Of a DNA stretch of 64,000 nucleotides, positions 45,209 through 55,475 are shown in pieces. Each line of letters starts with the position of its first letter. Position 1 is the first letter of the stretch. A program made the position numbers and the translations under genes. The stretch comes from an uncultured Roseovarius sp. (GTDB lineage: Bacteria; Pseudomonadota; Alphaproteobacteria; Rhodobacterales; Rhodobacteraceae), in assembly GCA_947503145.1 (NCBI GenBank), contig CANNCP010000001.1, forward strand, positions 62,001 to 126,000, given 5' to 3'. The notes below the pieces were generated by a model. That model was not told where the DNA came from, searched no databases, and was given only the letters and a program-made list of their open reading frames with translations.

Positions 45209-46243
45209 TTAGTTCTGCGCGATCTTCAGGTCATTCAGCAGGTTTTTCAACAGCAGAAAGTCACCAACCACATTACATTCCGGCATCGCCAGCGTCAGCG
45301 TCTGCACCTTGAGTCCGCCATCGCGCTGCAATTGTATTGATTGTGCCTCAACATCACGCTCGCAATTGTCCCGTGTGACCTGCGCCTCGACCTGCAATTG
45401 CACGTCGCCATCGCGCGCGGCAAGACTGCTGGGAAAGGTATAGATCTCGGCCTGATAGGCGTGCGGCAGATCGCCTGCGCCCAGTCGGGTCAGAAATCCG
45501 CCCCGGCCACCGACAGCCTGGCTCAGATCATGCGGGGCCTCGGCCCAGACATGGCCCGCCTCGCCATATGTGGCGCCATATTCCATCGCATGCACCTGAA
45601 GGCCGCTGTCGCCCTCCCACTGCACCGCGACACGGTCGTAATATTCAAGGGATTCGACCGTCGCATTGGCCACGGCCCCCTCGCCATTCGGGAAGGCCAC
45701 GATAAAGACCGCCTGGGCGCTGAGTGCAGGCACCATCATCTCTATGGTGCCGTCTTCGCCCGTCACTTCGGTGATCATCATGCCGTTATGATGCAGGGTG
45801 AACCTCTCGTTCGGCATGCACGGCACGTCGAGTGTCAGTGCCACCATCGCCCCGGCAGAGGCTTCGGCAGTCAGCGCAGGGTCGCAGCCAAAGGCCGGCG
45901 CCGCTTCTTCGGCAGGCATGTCCGTGATCGGCTCCACTGCGACAGAGGCCAGCACCACCGACTGTGCGGGCAGCGCCGCAAGGTTCCGACTCGCATCGGG
46001 TGCCGTCGGCAGCGCCGAAGTGAGGGTGACCGCGCTGATATCGAGTGTGTCGACAGCTTCGGTCAGGTTGGCGGCGGAAATCTCGTCTTGTTCATCAGGT
46101 GGTGTATTCGTGACGACGGACGCCTGCGCCATGGACCGCGCCGCGACAGGCGCCGGATTACCAGTATTCTGGGTGAAGTGTCCGGCCACCAGCGCCACCG
46201 CCAATGTGCCGCATCCAACTGACATCAGTTTGATCTTGGACAT
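45209..46243 (-). CDS. Exported protein of unknown function upstream of the PstS/OmpA gene
   Basis: A 344-residue protein I do not recognise. It begins with a hydrophobic leader (MSKIKLMSVGCGTLAVALVAG) that could be a signal peptide or anchor, then a low-complexity Ala/Thr/Pro/Val stretch to about 110, then a more ordered domain (about 120-344) with CDPALTAEASAGAMVALTLD, CMPNERFTLHHNGMMITEV and two further cysteines near the C-terminus (NCERDVEAQSIQ, MPECNVVGDF) that could pair. It has AAGGAGG 7 bases before ATG 46243, and the PstS/OmpA fusion follows 23 bases later, so the two are cotranscribed. It may work with that protein in the envelope. It lies just downstream of secA but ends nowhere near it in function. 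Confidence 0.75.
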   Translation of the reverse strand: MSKIKLMSVGCGTLAVALVAGHFTQNTGNPAPVAARSMAQASVVTNTPPDEQDEISAANLTEAVDTLDISAVTLTSALPTAPDASRNLAALPAQSVVLASVAVEPITDMPAEEAAPAFGCDPALTAEASAGAMVALTLDVPCMPNERFTLHHNGMMITEVTGEDGTIEMMVPALSAQAVFIVAFPNGEGAVANATVESLEYYDRVAVQWEGDSGLQVHAMEYGATYGEAGHVWAEAPHDLSQAVGGRGGFLTRLGAGDLPHAYQAEIYTFPSSLAARDGDVQLQVEAQVTRDNCERDVEAQSIQLQRDGGLKVQTLTLAMPECNVVGDFLLLKNLLNDLKIAQN

Positions 46244-46409
46244 GTTCAGACCTCCTTACCGAGGGTTTCGGTAACGGGAAGAACGCTAGTCGAACAAAAC
46301 GGCAGCCTTGTGGCCCCAAGGCGGAGTCATTTGGGCCGGAATGCGGCGTCTTGTGCGGATTGTGGCGATTCCGGGCCGAGTGGTGCCGGACGAGCGCCCG
46401 GCCCGGACC

Positions 46410-49118
46410 TCAGGCCAGCCGCCCGTGGCAATGCTTGAATTTCTTGCCCGACCCGCAGGGGCAAGCGGTGTTGCGGCCTGGATTACCCCAGGTCGCGGGA
46501 TCGCTTTCGTCAAAGCCCGGTACCGCCTCTTCCGTCTCTTGCGACCCGTCTTCGGAGGTTCTGGCAGCAGCGGACTGTGCCGCCAGTGCGGCCTGTTGCT
46601 GGGCCATCTGCTCCATGATCGCCTGGCGGTCCTCTTCGGACATCGGGCGCACTTGCGACAGTTGTTGCGTTACGGTGTGACGCAGGCTGTCCAGCATCGT
46701 CTCGAACAGCTGGAACGCCTCGTTCTTGTATTCATTGAGAGGATCGCGCTGAGCATATCCGCGGAACCCCACAACACTGCGTAGATGTTCCAGCGTCAGC
46801 AGGTGTTCGCGCCAATTCGTGTCGATGGTCTGCAGCAAGATCTGCTTTTCCACCAGCCGCATGTTGGCCGGGCCGAACTGTGCTGCCTTCTGCGCCATCA
46901 TCTCGTTCGCGGTCTTTTCGATCCGTTCCGATATTTCCTCGTCGTCCACGCCTTCTTCGTCAGCCCAAGCCTGCACCGGCAGGTCCATGTTGAGATGCTC
47001 GGTCAGCGCCGCGTGCAGCCCCGTCATATCCCATTGCTCTGCGTAGGATTTGGGCGGCATGTACTGGTCGACGAAATCGTCAATCACCTCATTGCGCATA
47101 TCCTTGACGATATCGCTGAGATCTTCGGCCCGCATGATATCAAGCCGCTGCTTGAAGATCACCTTGCGCTGCTCGTTCATCACATCGTCAAACTTCAGCA
47201 ACTGCTTGCGGATGTCGAAGTTTCGGCCTTCCACCTTGGCCTGTGCGCGTTCCAGCGATTTGTTCACCCAGGGGTGAATAATCGCCTCATCCTCTTTCAT
47301 GCCCAGCCCGGACAGCACCTTTTCCAGCCGCTCAGATCCGAAAATGCGCATCAGATCATCATCAAGCGAGAGGAAGAACGCCGACTTGCCCGGATCGCCC
47401 TGACGGCCCGACCGACCGCGCAGCTGGTTGTCGATCCGGCGGCTTTCATGCCGTTCGGTCGCCAGGACAAACAGACCGCCTGCGTCGATCACAGCCTGTT
47501 CATCTGCGGTATGCTCGGCCTCGATCCGGGCGCGGATCTCTTCGGGATCGCCCTCGGGGTCGGCCGCAATCGCCTCCAGTACCTTCTGTTCGACATTGCC
47601 GCCCAGCTTGATGTCGGTGCCGCGTCCGGCCATGTTGGTGGCGATGGTGACAGCGCCCAGTTTGCCCGCGTCGCCGACAATCTGCGCCTCTTTCTCGTGC
47701 TGACGGGCGTTCAGGACGTTATGCGCCACGCCCGCCTGGGTCAGCAACTGGCTGAGGTTCTCGGATTTCTCGATGGAGGTGGTGCCGACCAGCGTCGGTT
47801 GACCTTTTTCGTGAGCCTCCTGGATTGCCTTGATCACCGCCTTGTATTTTTCGGCGGTGGTCCGGTAGACCGCATCATCCATGTCGATCCGCGCAATGGG
47901 CCGGTTCGTGGGAACTTCGACCACGCCAAGACCGTAGATTTCAGCGAACTCCTCGGCCTCCGTGGTGGCGGTGCCGGTCATGCCGGACAGTTTGTCATAG
48001 AGCCGGAAATAGTTCTGGAACGTCACCTGCGCCAGCGTCACGTTCTCGGGCTTGATGTCGCAGCCTTCCTTGGCCTCGATGGCCTGGTGCAGCCCGTCGC
48101 TCAGGCGTCGGCCGGCCATCATCCGTCCGGTGAACTCGTCAACCAGCACCACTTCGTTATCGCGAACCATATAATCCTTGTCCTTGGTGAACATCTTGTG
48201 CGCACGCAGGCTCTGGTTGATATGATGCACGATGGTCGTGCTCTCGGGATCATAGAGCGACTGGTCCTCGGGCAGAATGCCGCGTTCTACCAGCAGGGTT
48301 TCGAGAAATTCGTTGCCTTCGTCGGTAAAGGTCACGTTGCGCGACTTTTCGTCCAGCTTGAAGTGCGAGTCCTCCAGCTCGGGGATCAACGCATCAATCG
48401 CAACATACAGGTCGCTGCGGTCCTCCGAAGGCCCCGAGATGATCAGCGGTGTGCGTGCCTCGTCGATCAGGATCGAATCGACCTCATCCACGATGGCGTA
48501 GTTATGGCCGCGCTGGCTCATGTCATCGAGGTCCGATTTCATGTTGTCGCGCAGATAGTCAAAGCCCAGTTCGTTGTTGGTGGCGTAGGTCACGTCACAG
48601 GCATATGCATCGCGTTTTTCCGCGCTGTCCTGATCGGGATAGACCACGCCGGTGGTCATGCCCAGCGCACCAAAGACGTTGGACATCCATTCGGCGTCCC
48701 GCTTGGCCAGGTAATCGTTCACGGTGACAATATGCACGCCCTTGCCGGTCAACGAGTTAAGGTAGGCAGGAAACGTCGCGACCAGGGTCTTGCCCTCACC
48801 GGTCTTCATTTCCGAAATGTTGCCCTGATGCAGAAATATCCCGCCCATCAGCTGCACGTTGAAAGCCCGCAGCCCCAGCGCGCGGCGCGCGGCCTCGCGG
48901 CAATTGGCAAACGCCTCGGGCAGCAGGGCATCCAGTGACTCGCCCCCAAGGGCGCGCTGGCGCAATTCTGCGGTTTTCTCGATCAGGCCTTCATCACTGA
49001 GCTTTTCGATCTCGGGTTCCAGCGCATTGATCTTGTCGACCAACGACCGCGTCGCTTTTACCTTGCGGTCATTCGGAGTACCGAAAACCTTGCGCGCGAC
49101 CGTTCCTAAACCCAGCAT
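46410..49118 (-). CDS. secA: Protein translocase ATPase SecA
   Basis: About 902 residues. The ATPase of the Sec pathway, driving unfolded preproteins through SecYEG. Visible parts: Walker [21 protein letters not shown] (about 100-119), [29 protein letters not shown] of the second nucleotide domain, and the C-terminal zinc finger [14 protein letters not shown] that binds SecB. The ATG at 49118 gives the standard [13 protein letters not shown] start; an earlier in-frame ATG (49160) lacks family support. It is monocistronic, divergent from a parvulin gene. Confidence 0.97.
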   Translation of the reverse strand: MLGLGTVARKVFGTPNDRKVKATRSLVDKINALEPEIEKLSDEGLIEKTAELRQRALGGESLDALLPEAFANCREAARRALGLRAFNVQLMGGIFLHQGNISEMKTGEGKTLVATFPAYLNSLTGKGVHIVTVNDYLAKRDAEWMSNVFGALGMTTGVVYPDQDSAEKRDAYACDVTYATNNELGFDYLRDNMKSDLDDMSQRGHNYAIVDEVDSILIDEARTPLIISGPSEDRSDLYVAIDALIPELEDSHFKLDEKSRNVTFTDEGNEFLETLLVERGILPEDQSLYDPESTTIVHHINQSLRAHKMFTKDKDYMVRDNEVVLVDEFTGRMMAGRRLSDGLHQAIEAKEGCDIKPENVTLAQVTFQNYFRLYDKLSGMTGTATTEAEEFAEIYGLGVVEVPTNRPIARIDMDDAVYRTTAEKYKAVIKAIQEAHEKGQPTLVGTTSIEKSENLSQLLTQAGVAHNVLNARQHEKEAQIVGDAGKLGAVTIATNMAGRGTDIKLGGNVEQKVLEAIAADPEGDPEEIRARIEAEHTADEQAVIDAGGLFVLATERHESRRIDNQLRGRSGRQGDPGKSAFFLSLDDDLMRIFGSERLEKVLSGLGMKEDEAIIHPWVNKSLERAQAKVEGRNFDIRKQLLKFDDVMNEQRKVIFKQRLDIMRAEDLSDIVKDMRNEVIDDFVDQYMPPKSYAEQWDMTGLHAALTEHLNMDLPVQAWADEEGVDDEEISERIEKTANEMMAQKAAQFGPANMRLVEKQILLQTIDTNWREHLLTLEHLRSVVGFRGYAQRDPLNEYKNEAFQLFETMLDSLRHTVTQQLSQVRPMSEEDRQAIMEQMAQQQAALAAQSAAARTSEDGSQETEEAVPGFDESDPATWGNPGRNTACPCGSGKKFKHCHGRLA

Positions 49119-49230
49119 ATTCAATCCGTTCCGGTGATGTGACGTCTCGTGTAATGGCAATGACTTGCCCCGCTACGTTCACGCGCCTACAACGTGGCAC
49201 ATAGCAGCGGGAATGCCTTGAACCTAAGGC

Positions 49231-49259
49231 GATGTAAGGTCCCGCTGGCAGAGTGTCAA
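49231..49259 (-). promoter_or_regulatory. secA promoter
   Basis: On the minus strand a perfect TTGACA (49259-49254), a 17-base spacer and TACATC (49236-49231). The transcript would have a leader of about 105 bases before secA. The -10 is weak, so the call is tentative. Confidence 0.45.
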
Positions 49260-49311
49260 CGTCGCGTGCCCACGCGACCCAAGTGCCGTACAATACAAAG
49301 GAATACCCCTC

Positions 49312-50181
49312 ATGTTCAACCGCCTCAAAGCAACCATCGCCGCGACCCTGCTGGCCACCGCACCACTGGCCTTGCCCGTCTGGGCCGATGACGTAGCCGA
49401 GGGCGCGCCGACTGCCGAAACCGTGGTCGCCACGGTGAACGGAACCGAGATCACTCTGGGCCACATGATCGCCCTGCGCGCGGGTCTGCCCGAACAGTTC
49501 GCACAATTGCCCCCCGAGGTCCTCTACCAGGGCATTCTCGATCAGATTGTGCAACAGACATTGCTGCAACAGAACATGACCGCCGAGATGTCCCAGGCGG
49601 GCCAGCTCACGCTGGAAAACGAACGCCGCGCCATCTCTGCCAGCGAAGAGATCGCGCGCGTCACCGGCAGCGCCCTTACCGATGCAGCACTCAGGGCCGC
49701 GTTTGACGAAAGATATCTCAACGGCCCGGAAGAGACCGAATACAAGGCCGCCCATATCCTCGTGGAAACCCAGGAAGAGGCGGAGGCGCTGATTGCCGAG
49801 TTGAAGGATGGCGCTGATTTCACGGAGCTGGCCAAGGAACATTCCACCGGCCCGTCCGGCCCCGGTGGCGGAGATCTGGGCTGGTTCAGTGACGGCATGA
49901 TGGTCGAGCCGTTTCAGGAGGCCGTTGGGACGTTGGAGGCAGGCGGTGTATCAGATCCGGTGCAGACGCAGTTCGGCTGGCATGTAATTCGGCTGGCCGA
50001 AACGCGAATCAAGGAGCGTCCCGAAATGGAAGACGTCCGGCTGGAACTGGAAGAAGAACTGCGGCAGGCCGCGATGACCGCACATCTCGAACAGCTCCAG
50101 GCCGGGGCCAAGATCGACCGCACTTCAGGTGACGCGCTCGATCCTGCCGTTTTGAACCAATTCGACCTCCTGGAAGAGTAA
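49312..50181 (+). CDS. Periplasmic peptidyl-prolyl isomerase (parvulin/PpiC type)
   Basis: A 289-residue periplasmic chaperone/isomerase. Signal peptide about 1-25 (ending ALPVWA), a SurA-like N-terminal helical region (about 38-130), and a parvulin domain (about 140-235) with KAAHILVETQEEAEALI, GPGGGDLGWFSDGMMVEPF and FGWHVIRL. It should assist folding of exported and outer-membrane proteins. AAGGAA lies 9 bases before the ATG. It is followed by argJ 5 bases later, which suggests cotranscription by read-through rather than shared function. Confidence 0.93.
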   Translation: MFNRLKATIAATLLATAPLALPVWADDVAEGAPTAETVVATVNGTEITLGHMIALRAGLPEQFAQLPPEVLYQGILDQIVQQTLLQQNMTAEMSQAGQLTLENERRAISASEEIARVTGSALTDAALRAAFDERYLNGPEETEYKAAHILVETQEEAEALIAELKDGADFTELAKEHSTGPSGPGGGDLGWFSDGMMVEPFQEAVGTLEAGGVSDPVQTQFGWHVIRLAETRIKERPEMEDVRLELEEELRQAAMTAHLEQLQAGAKIDRTSGDALDPAVLNQFDLLEE

Positions 50182-50186
50182 CCACA

Positions 50187-51416
50187 TTGGCCAAGATCAC
50201 ATCCGTCTCTCCGCTGGCGCCTGCCGCTTTTCCCGATCTTCCCGTGATCGGCGGCGTGCGTTTCGCCACCGTCGCCGCCGGAGTGCACTATGCCGGGCGC
50301 ACCGATGTCATGCTGGCCGAACTTGCCCCCGGCACCACCGTGGCGGGCGCCTTCACGCGCTCAGCCACACGCGCCGCGCCAGTACTCGATTGTCAGGCCA
50401 AGATCGGCACGCATAGTGACGCAGGCGCCGCGATCATCGTGAATTCGGGCAATTCCAACGCCTTTACCGGGCGTAACGGGGTCGATGCGACCTACGCCGT
50501 GACCTCTGCCGTCGCTGCCGCGCTGAACCTGCCGGAAACGCGAGTTTTCTCTTCCTCCACCGGGGTAATCGGAGAGCCGCTACCGTACGAACGCATCACC
50601 GCCAAGATGCAAGAGCTGACCACCGCGCTGGACTCCGGCGGGATCGGCGCGGCGGCGCGGGCGATCATGACCACAGACACCTTTCCCAAGGGGTCGGCGA
50701 CCGAAGTGACGATCAATGGCAAGACGGTGCGCATCGCCGGCATCGCCAAGGGATCAGGCATGATCGCCCCCGACATGGCGACGATGCTGGTCTACATCTT
50801 TACCGACGCCAAGGCCGACCTGCCCGTGCTGCAATCGATGGCTTCGGCCCTTAACGCCAAGACGTTCAACTGCATCACCGTCGATAGCGATACATCCACA
50901 TCCGACACGTTGCTGGTCGCTGCCACTGGTGCGTCAGGCGTCGACGTGACCGAAGAATCGGTTGGCTTCATGGAGGGGCTGCGGCGCGTCATGCTGGATC
51001 TGGCGCATCAGGTGGTGCGCGACGGCGAGGGGGCCACGAAGTTCGTCGAAGTCTCCGTAACCGGCGCGCATAGCGACAGCGATGCCCATATCCACGCCAA
51101 ATCCATCGCCAATTCCCCGTTGGTCAAGACCGCCATTGCGGGCGAGGACCCCAATTGGGGCCGCATTGTCATGGCTGTGGGAAAATCCGGCGCGCGCGCG
51201 GATCGCGATGCGCTATCGATCTGGTTCGGCCCCATTCTGGTGGCCGAAAAAGGCTGGGTCAGTCCCGACTACTCGGAACAAGCAGCGGCAGAATACATGA
51301 AGAACCAGGATCTGGTGATCCATGTCGATCTGGGGCTCGGCGGCGGCACCGCTCTGGTCTGGACCTGCGATCTGACCCATGAATATATTAGTATCAACGC
51401 CGATTACCGGTCGTGA
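50187..51416 (+). CDS. argJ: Bifunctional ornithine acetyltransferase/N-acetylglutamate synthase
   Basis: A 409-residue ArgJ. The self-cleavage site is in IAPDMATMLVYI, where Thr becomes the nucleophile of the beta chain. Other family parts are IIVNSGNSNAFTG, KGSATEVTINGK and NCITVDSDTSTSDT. It transfers the acetyl group from N-acetylornithine to glutamate in the cyclic arginine route and, in the bifunctional class, can also use acetyl-CoA. The start is TTG 50187, 5 bases after the parvulin stop. Confidence 0.95.
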   Translation: MAKITSVSPLAPAAFPDLPVIGGVRFATVAAGVHYAGRTDVMLAELAPGTTVAGAFTRSATRAAPVLDCQAKIGTHSDAGAAIIVNSGNSNAFTGRNGVDATYAVTSAVAAALNLPETRVFSSSTGVIGEPLPYERITAKMQELTTALDSGGIGAAARAIMTTDTFPKGSATEVTINGKTVRIAGIAKGSGMIAPDMATMLVYIFTDAKADLPVLQSMASALNAKTFNCITVDSDTSTSDTLLVAATGASGVDVTEESVGFMEGLRRVMLDLAHQVVRDGEGATKFVEVSVTGAHSDSDAHIHAKSIANSPLVKTAIAGEDPNWGRIVMAVGKSGARADRDALSIWFGPILVAEKGWVSPDYSEQAAAEYMKNQDLVIHVDLGLGGGTALVWTCDLTHEYISINADYRS

Positions 51417-51471
51417 TGCGCTTGGCCAAAAGCTGCGCGAGAATGGTCGGCAAACCTCTGGAGACGGGTGA

Positions 51472-51870
51472 GTGAAAACTGTCCTCGTCTCTGCTGTGGC
51501 GCTCATTGACGTCGATGGCCGGGTATTACTGGCCCAGCGCCCCGAGGGCAAATCCATGGCAGGGCTGTGGGAATTCCCCGGTGGCAAGGTCGAGCCGGGT
51601 GAAACACCCGAGGTGGCGCTGATCCGTGAATTGGAGGAAGAGCTTGGCATAGACACCTGGGCCAGTTGTCTGGCCCCTCTGACCTTTGCCAGTCACAGCT
51701 ACGATGATTTTCATCTGTTGATGCCGCTATTCGCTTGCCGAAAATGGCAAGGCACACCACAGAGCCGCGAAGGACAGGCGCTGAAATGGGTGCGCGCCCA
51801 CGATCTCAGGAACTATCCCATGCCTGCCGCCGACGTTCCTTTGATCCCGATCCTGCGTGACTGGCTATGA
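51472..51870 (+). CDS. mutT: 8-oxo-dGTP diphosphatase, MutT type
   Basis: A 132-residue Nudix hydrolase with a full Nudix box, GGKVEPGETPEVALIRELEE (GX5EX7REUXEEXGU, about 35-57 with ELGI). Length and sequence fit MutT, which removes oxidised dGTP. The start is GTG 51472. It follows argJ by 55 bases. Confidence 0.88.
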   Translation: MKTVLVSAVALIDVDGRVLLAQRPEGKSMAGLWEFPGGKVEPGETPEVALIRELEEELGIDTWASCLAPLTFASHSYDDFHLLMPLFACRKWQGTPQSREGQALKWVRAHDLRNYPMPAADVPLIPILRDWL

Positions 51871-51950
51871 TCTCCTGAGCGATTTTTCGCTCTAAAACAT
51901 GCTAACCCATTGATTAGTATATTGGAATTTTTACTTTTCGTTTGTAAGAA

Positions 51951-51980
51951 TTAAGCTATTATTAATTAAGGGTCTGTTAA
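51951..51980. promoter_or_regulatory. Two adjoining CtrA-type sites
   Basis: TTAA-GCTATTA-TTAA (51951-51965) and TTAA-GGGTCTG-TTAA (51966-51980) abut exactly, in an AT-rich patch (51893-51995) that contrasts with the GC-rich surroundings. They lie 67-97 bases ahead of a small gene at 52048. A 14-base palindrome, CTGAAATATTTCAG, follows at 52005-52018. Confidence 0.55.
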
Positions 51981-52047
51981 ATTCGGTGAATACGGCATTT
52001 CCGCCTGAAATATTTCAGTCACCACGTCAATATCTGGGGGATATGAC

Positions 52048-52185
52048 ATGATGCAAACAATTCGGCTGGGTAGTTGCATTCTGGTTCAGGGCATTTTTGT
52101 GCGCATTCTACCCGACGGGCGCGTGCAGGTGCGCGATGGCGACCGGATATTTTCCGGGCAACCCGTGACCAAGGCCGCTGCCTGA
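52048..52185 (+). CDS. 45-residue small protein, function unknown
   Basis: A short open frame, MMQTIRLGSCILVQGIFVRI continuing to a C-terminus ending PVTKAAA. It contains alternating hydrophobic residues that suggest a small beta-rich domain (FVRILPDGRVQVRDGDRIFSG). Support for a real gene: GGGGGA 9-14 bases before ATG 52048, an AT-rich upstream region with paired CtrA-type sites, and a terminator with a T-run after it at 52264-52296. I do not recognise its function. Start may be either of the two adjacent ATGs (52048 or 52051). Confidence 0.6.
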   Translation: MMQTIRLGSCILVQGIFVRILPDGRVQVRDGDRIFSGQPVTKAAA

Positions 52186-52202
52186 ACTGATTTACCGTCT
52201 CA

Positions 52203-52255
52203 CTAAAGCGTTCCGCCCTAAACCTTAGACACTCGGATAAGGCGGAACACTTTAG
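52203..52255. repeat. Inverted repeat, CTAAAGCGTTCCGCC family
   Basis: Arms 52203-52217 and 52241-52255 pair with one mismatch over 15 positions. The left arm matches the element at 43578 (CTAAAGCGTT(T/C)CGC). It follows the small gene and precedes its terminator. Confidence 0.65.
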
Positions 52256-52263
52256 ACGCCAAA

Positions 52264-52296
52264 GGGGCACGGCCGCTGGCCATGCCCCCTATTTTT
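52264..52296 (+). terminator. Rho-independent terminator after the small gene
   Basis: GGGGCACGGCC, loop GCT, GGCCATGCCCC (52264-52288, one mismatch), then CTATTTTT on the plus strand. The complementary strand has no T-run, so it serves the plus strand; infB, which comes from the other side, ends at 52329. Confidence 0.75.
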
Positions 52297-52328
52297 GGTT
52301 TCCCGTCGTGGCAGACACGCAGAGCGCT

Positions 52329-54824
52329 TTAATCCAGCGTGCGCTCAACCTCTTCGCGCTCGAAAATCTCGATCACGTCGTTGGGACGGACATCCTCGTA
52401 ATTCTCAAACGCCATGCCGCATTCCTGACCGGACTGCACCTCGGTAACTTCGTCCTTGAAGCGTTTCAGCGTCTTCAGCGTACCTTCGTGGATCACCACA
52501 TCGTCCCGCAGCAGGCGAACTCCTGCCGAGCGGCGCGCGATACCTTCTGTCACCAGACAGCCTGCAACGCGACCGACGCCCGTGACCTTGAAGACTTCCT
52601 TGACCTTGGCATAGCCGATGAACTTCTCGCGGATCTCCGCGCCCAACAGGCCGGATGCCGCCGCTTTCACATCGTTTACCAGATCATAGATGATCGAATA
52701 ATACCGGATCTCGACGCCCTTCTGGTTCGCGCTCTGCCGCGCGGGCGCATTGGCCCGCACGTTAAAGCCCAGAACCGGCGCACCGGATGCCTCGGCCAGT
52801 CCGATATCGCTCTCGGTGATGGCGCCGACACCCGAATGCAGCACGCGCACGCGCACCTCGTCGTTGCCGATCTTTTCCATCGCCTGCGCGATGGCTTCGG
52901 CGCTGCCCTGCACGTCGGACTTGATCAGGATCGGCATCTCGACCAGGTTTTCGCTTTCCTTGGCCTGTGCCATCAGCTGATCCAGCGTCACCGCTGCACC
53001 TGCCGCCGCGCGCCTCTCTTTCGTGGCCTTCTCGCGGTATTCAGCAATCTCGCGCGCCTGCGATTCGGTCGCGACGACGTTCAGAACATCGCCTGCCTCG
53101 GGGGTACCGTTGATGCCCAGCACTTCGACCGGGACCGATGGTCCGGCTTCCTTGATGCGCTCGCCGTGATCATTGATCAGCGCGCGCACCTTGCCGTATT
53201 GTTCACCCACGACAAAGATATCGCCCTGCCGCAATGTGCCCTTCTGGACCAGAACTGTGGCGACGGGGCCGCGACCCACGTCGAGCTGCGCCTCGATCAC
53301 CGCACCTTCGGCAGCGCGATCCGGGTTTGCCTTGAGTTCAAGAATCTCGGCCTGCAATGCAATCGCTTCGAGCAGTTCATCAAGACCCTTACCGGTCTTG
53401 GCGCTGACCTCGACATCCTGCACCTCGCCCGACATCGCCTCGACGACGACCTCGTGCTGTAGCAGATCAGTACGTACCTTCTGTGGGTCGGCAGCCGGTT
53501 TGTCGATCTTGTTGATCGCCACGATCATCGGCACCTTGGCCGCCTTGGCGTGGTTGATCGCCTCGACGGTCTGCGGCATGACCGCATCATCTGCAGCCAC
53601 GACCAGCACGACGATATCCGTCACCTGTGCACCGCGTGCCCGCATCGACGTGAACGCCGCGTGGCCGGGTGTGTCGAGAAAGGACAGCGTGGCACCGCTG
53701 GCGGTCTGGATCTGATAGGCTCCGATATGCTGCGTGATGCCGCCCGCTTCGCCGGCGACAACCTTGGCGTCGCGGATTGCGTCCAGCAAAGACGTCTTGC
53801 CGTGGTCCACGTGACCCATGATCGTGATCACCGGCGGACGCGGTTGCAGATCCTCGGCCTTGTCTTCGATCTGGTCGATCACGTCCTCGACGTCAGCGTC
53901 CGATACCCGCACGACGCGGTGACCAAATTCCTCGATGATCAGCTCGGCAGTATCAGCATCGACCGCCTCGTTCTGGGTGACCATCATGCCGTTGCTCATC
54001 AGCGCCTTGATCACGTCGCCGACACGCTCTGCCATACGGATGGCCAGTTCGGAGACGGCAATGGTTTCAGGCAGCTGGACGTCGCGCACGATCTTTTCGC
54101 GCTCCTGGGTGCCGCCCATCGCCTTCTGGCGGGCGCGCTCCTGCTTGCGCTTCATCGCGGCCATGGATTTCTGTCGGCCGCCTTCGCCAGCCAGCGCCTG
54201 GTTCAGAGTCAGCTTGCCGGACCGGCGGCTGTCGCCGCCCATGCCCTTGCCCTTGGCGGGGCGCGCGTCGCGGTCGCGATCCTGCTTGCGCGCAGGCGCG
54301 GCGTCGGGACGGTTCATGGGCGCACCGCGGCCTGCGGGGGTCCCGGTCGGCGCCGGGGTGGTCGGCGCGGCAACAGCCTGCTTGGCGGCTTCGGCTTCAC
54401 GCTTGGCGCGTTCTTCCTCTTCGGCCTTGGCCCTGAGCGCCTCTTCGCGCTCTTGCTCCTCGCGTTCCTTGGCCTCCGCATCTTCGCGGCGGCGCATGCG
54501 CTCGACTTCGCGTGCTTTCTCTTCCTGCTCGCGTTTGGCAGCCTCTTCGGACTCGCGCGCCTTGGCAGCAACGAGCGCCTTCATCCGGCGCTCCAGCTCG
54601 GCATCCGAAATGCCCGCCGGACGCCGTGAAGGCTTGCCCGCGGGTGCGGGTTTGGCGGTTCCCGTCGCACCCGGCGCGGCGCCAGGCTTGGGCACCACAA
54701 CGCGCTTGCGTTTGGTTTCCACCACGACGTTCTTGGTCCGGCCATGGCTGAAGCTCTGCTTCACGTTCCCCGAACGGGGACCGCCACGCACACCCAAAGT
54801 TTTCTTTCCGTCGTTGTCGCTCAT
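52329..54824 (-). CDS. infB: Translation initiation factor IF-2
   Basis: An 831-residue GTPase that places initiator tRNA on the small ribosomal subunit. The N-terminal 250 residues are a charged, Ala/Glu/Arg-rich coiled-coil region; the G domain starts near 335 with [10 protein letters not shown], followed by DTPGHAAF and NKIDKP. Domains II-IV follow to the C-terminus. ATG 54824 overlaps the stop of the YlxR/L7Ae gene (ATGA). It is the last gene of rimP-nusA-ylxR-infB. Confidence 0.97.
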   Translation of the reverse strand: MSDNDGKKTLGVRGGPRSGNVKQSFSHGRTKNVVVETKRKRVVVPKPGAAPGATGTAKPAPAGKPSRRPAGISDAELERRMKALVAAKARESEEAAKREQEEKAREVERMRRREDAEAKEREEQEREEALRAKAEEEERAKREAEAAKQAVAAPTTPAPTGTPAGRGAPMNRPDAAPARKQDRDRDARPAKGKGMGGDSRRSGKLTLNQALAGEGGRQKSMAAMKRKQERARQKAMGGTQEREKIVRDVQLPETIAVSELAIRMAERVGDVIKALMSNGMMVTQNEAVDADTAELIIEEFGHRVVRVSDADVEDVIDQIEDKAEDLQPRPPVITIMGHVDHGKTSLLDAIRDAKVVAGEAGGITQHIGAYQIQTASGATLSFLDTPGHAAFTSMRARGAQVTDIVVLVVAADDAVMPQTVEAINHAKAAKVPMIVAINKIDKPAADPQKVRTDLLQHEVVVEAMSGEVQDVEVSAKTGKGLDELLEAIALQAEILELKANPDRAAEGAVIEAQLDVGRGPVATVLVQKGTLRQGDIFVVGEQYGKVRALINDHGERIKEAGPSVPVEVLGINGTPEAGDVLNVVATESQAREIAEYREKATKERRAAAGAAVTLDQLMAQAKESENLVEMPILIKSDVQGSAEAIAQAMEKIGNDEVRVRVLHSGVGAITESDIGLAEASGAPVLGFNVRANAPARQSANQKGVEIRYYSIIYDLVNDVKAAASGLLGAEIREKFIGYAKVKEVFKVTGVGRVAGCLVTEGIARRSAGVRLLRDDVVIHEGTLKTLKRFKDEVTEVQSGQECGMAFENYEDVRPNDVIEIFEREEVERTLD

Positions 54825-55453
54825 GTGGTCTTCTTTCCTTTCCGATGGCCGCTGCCATCGTCCGAGACGCGCAGGCCTTTCAGCCTTGCCGCCTCCTCTA
54901 CAACACGTTGCGCCAAACCACCAGCATGCAGTGCTGCATGAATCGTGGTTTGGCGGCCAAAGGCCTGGCCCAGCTCATCCGCCGTAAGCCAACCTATGAA
55001 AAAGCCGCCATAGGGCGTGCTCAGCTTTGATTTTCCGCGCTCGGATCCGTCGCTGGCCTGAATCAGAACCTCGGCTTCTTCCTTGGCCAGCCAGTCCTTG
55101 ACCTTTTCGTAGCCCGACACGGCATGCCCCCCCTTGCGGCAGAGGCTGATCAGGTTGACCACCCGGCGCGCCAGCATCGTCTCGATCAGCGTCGGCAGAT
55201 CTTCGGGCACAGTGACCGTCTGGCGGGCAGCGCGGGCAAAGAGACCCTTGGTCGCGGCCTTGTTCAGCGCGGCAGGGTCTGACGCGACCCAGATCCCGCG
55301 ACCGGGCAGCTTATGCGCCAGATCTGGCACGATACCACCATCGGGGCCGACGACAAAGCGCAACAGCCCATGCTTCGGCTGCACCTCACCTGTGGCGATG
55401 CATTTCCGCTCCGGACCGTCATTTCGGTCTTTGGGTTGCCCAGCGCGCCCCAT
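54821..55453 (-). CDS. YlxR (DUF448)/L7Ae RNA-binding fusion protein
   Basis: A 210-residue protein with an N-terminal YlxR domain (about 10-90; RKCIATGEV and LPGRGIWV) and a C-terminal L7Ae/L30e-like domain (about 110-205; [21 protein letters not shown]). Both bind RNA. The fusion sits between nusA and infB as in other alphaproteobacteria. I used ATG 55453 ([15 protein letters not shown]), 22 bases after nusA; the frame opens at 55549 inside nusA. Role in transcription or ribosome function is suggested by context only. Confidence 0.88.
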   Translation of the reverse strand: MGRAGQPKDRNDGPERKCIATGEVQPKHGLLRFVVGPDGGIVPDLAHKLPGRGIWVASDPAALNKAATKGLFARAARQTVTVPEDLPTLIETMLARRVVNLISLCRKGGHAVSGYEKVKDWLAKEEAEVLIQASDGSERGKSKLSTPYGGFFIGWLTADELGQAFGRQTTIHAALHAGGLAQRVVEEAARLKGLRVSDDGSGHRKGKKTT

Positions 55454-55475
55454 CAGGTCCAATCGAGGCCTGAGA

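Noticed and set aside
46785..48938. 717-codon plus-strand frame across secA
   Set aside because: Antisense of secA, with low-complexity translation and no start or ribosome site of note.
49205..49247. Inverted repeat CAGCGGGA/TCCCGCTG with an inner GCCTT/AAGGC stem between secA and the parvulin gene
   Set aside because: It spans the proposed secA -10, so it would not lie wholly in the RNA; kept as an unexplained symmetry rather than a riboswitch or regulatory hairpin.
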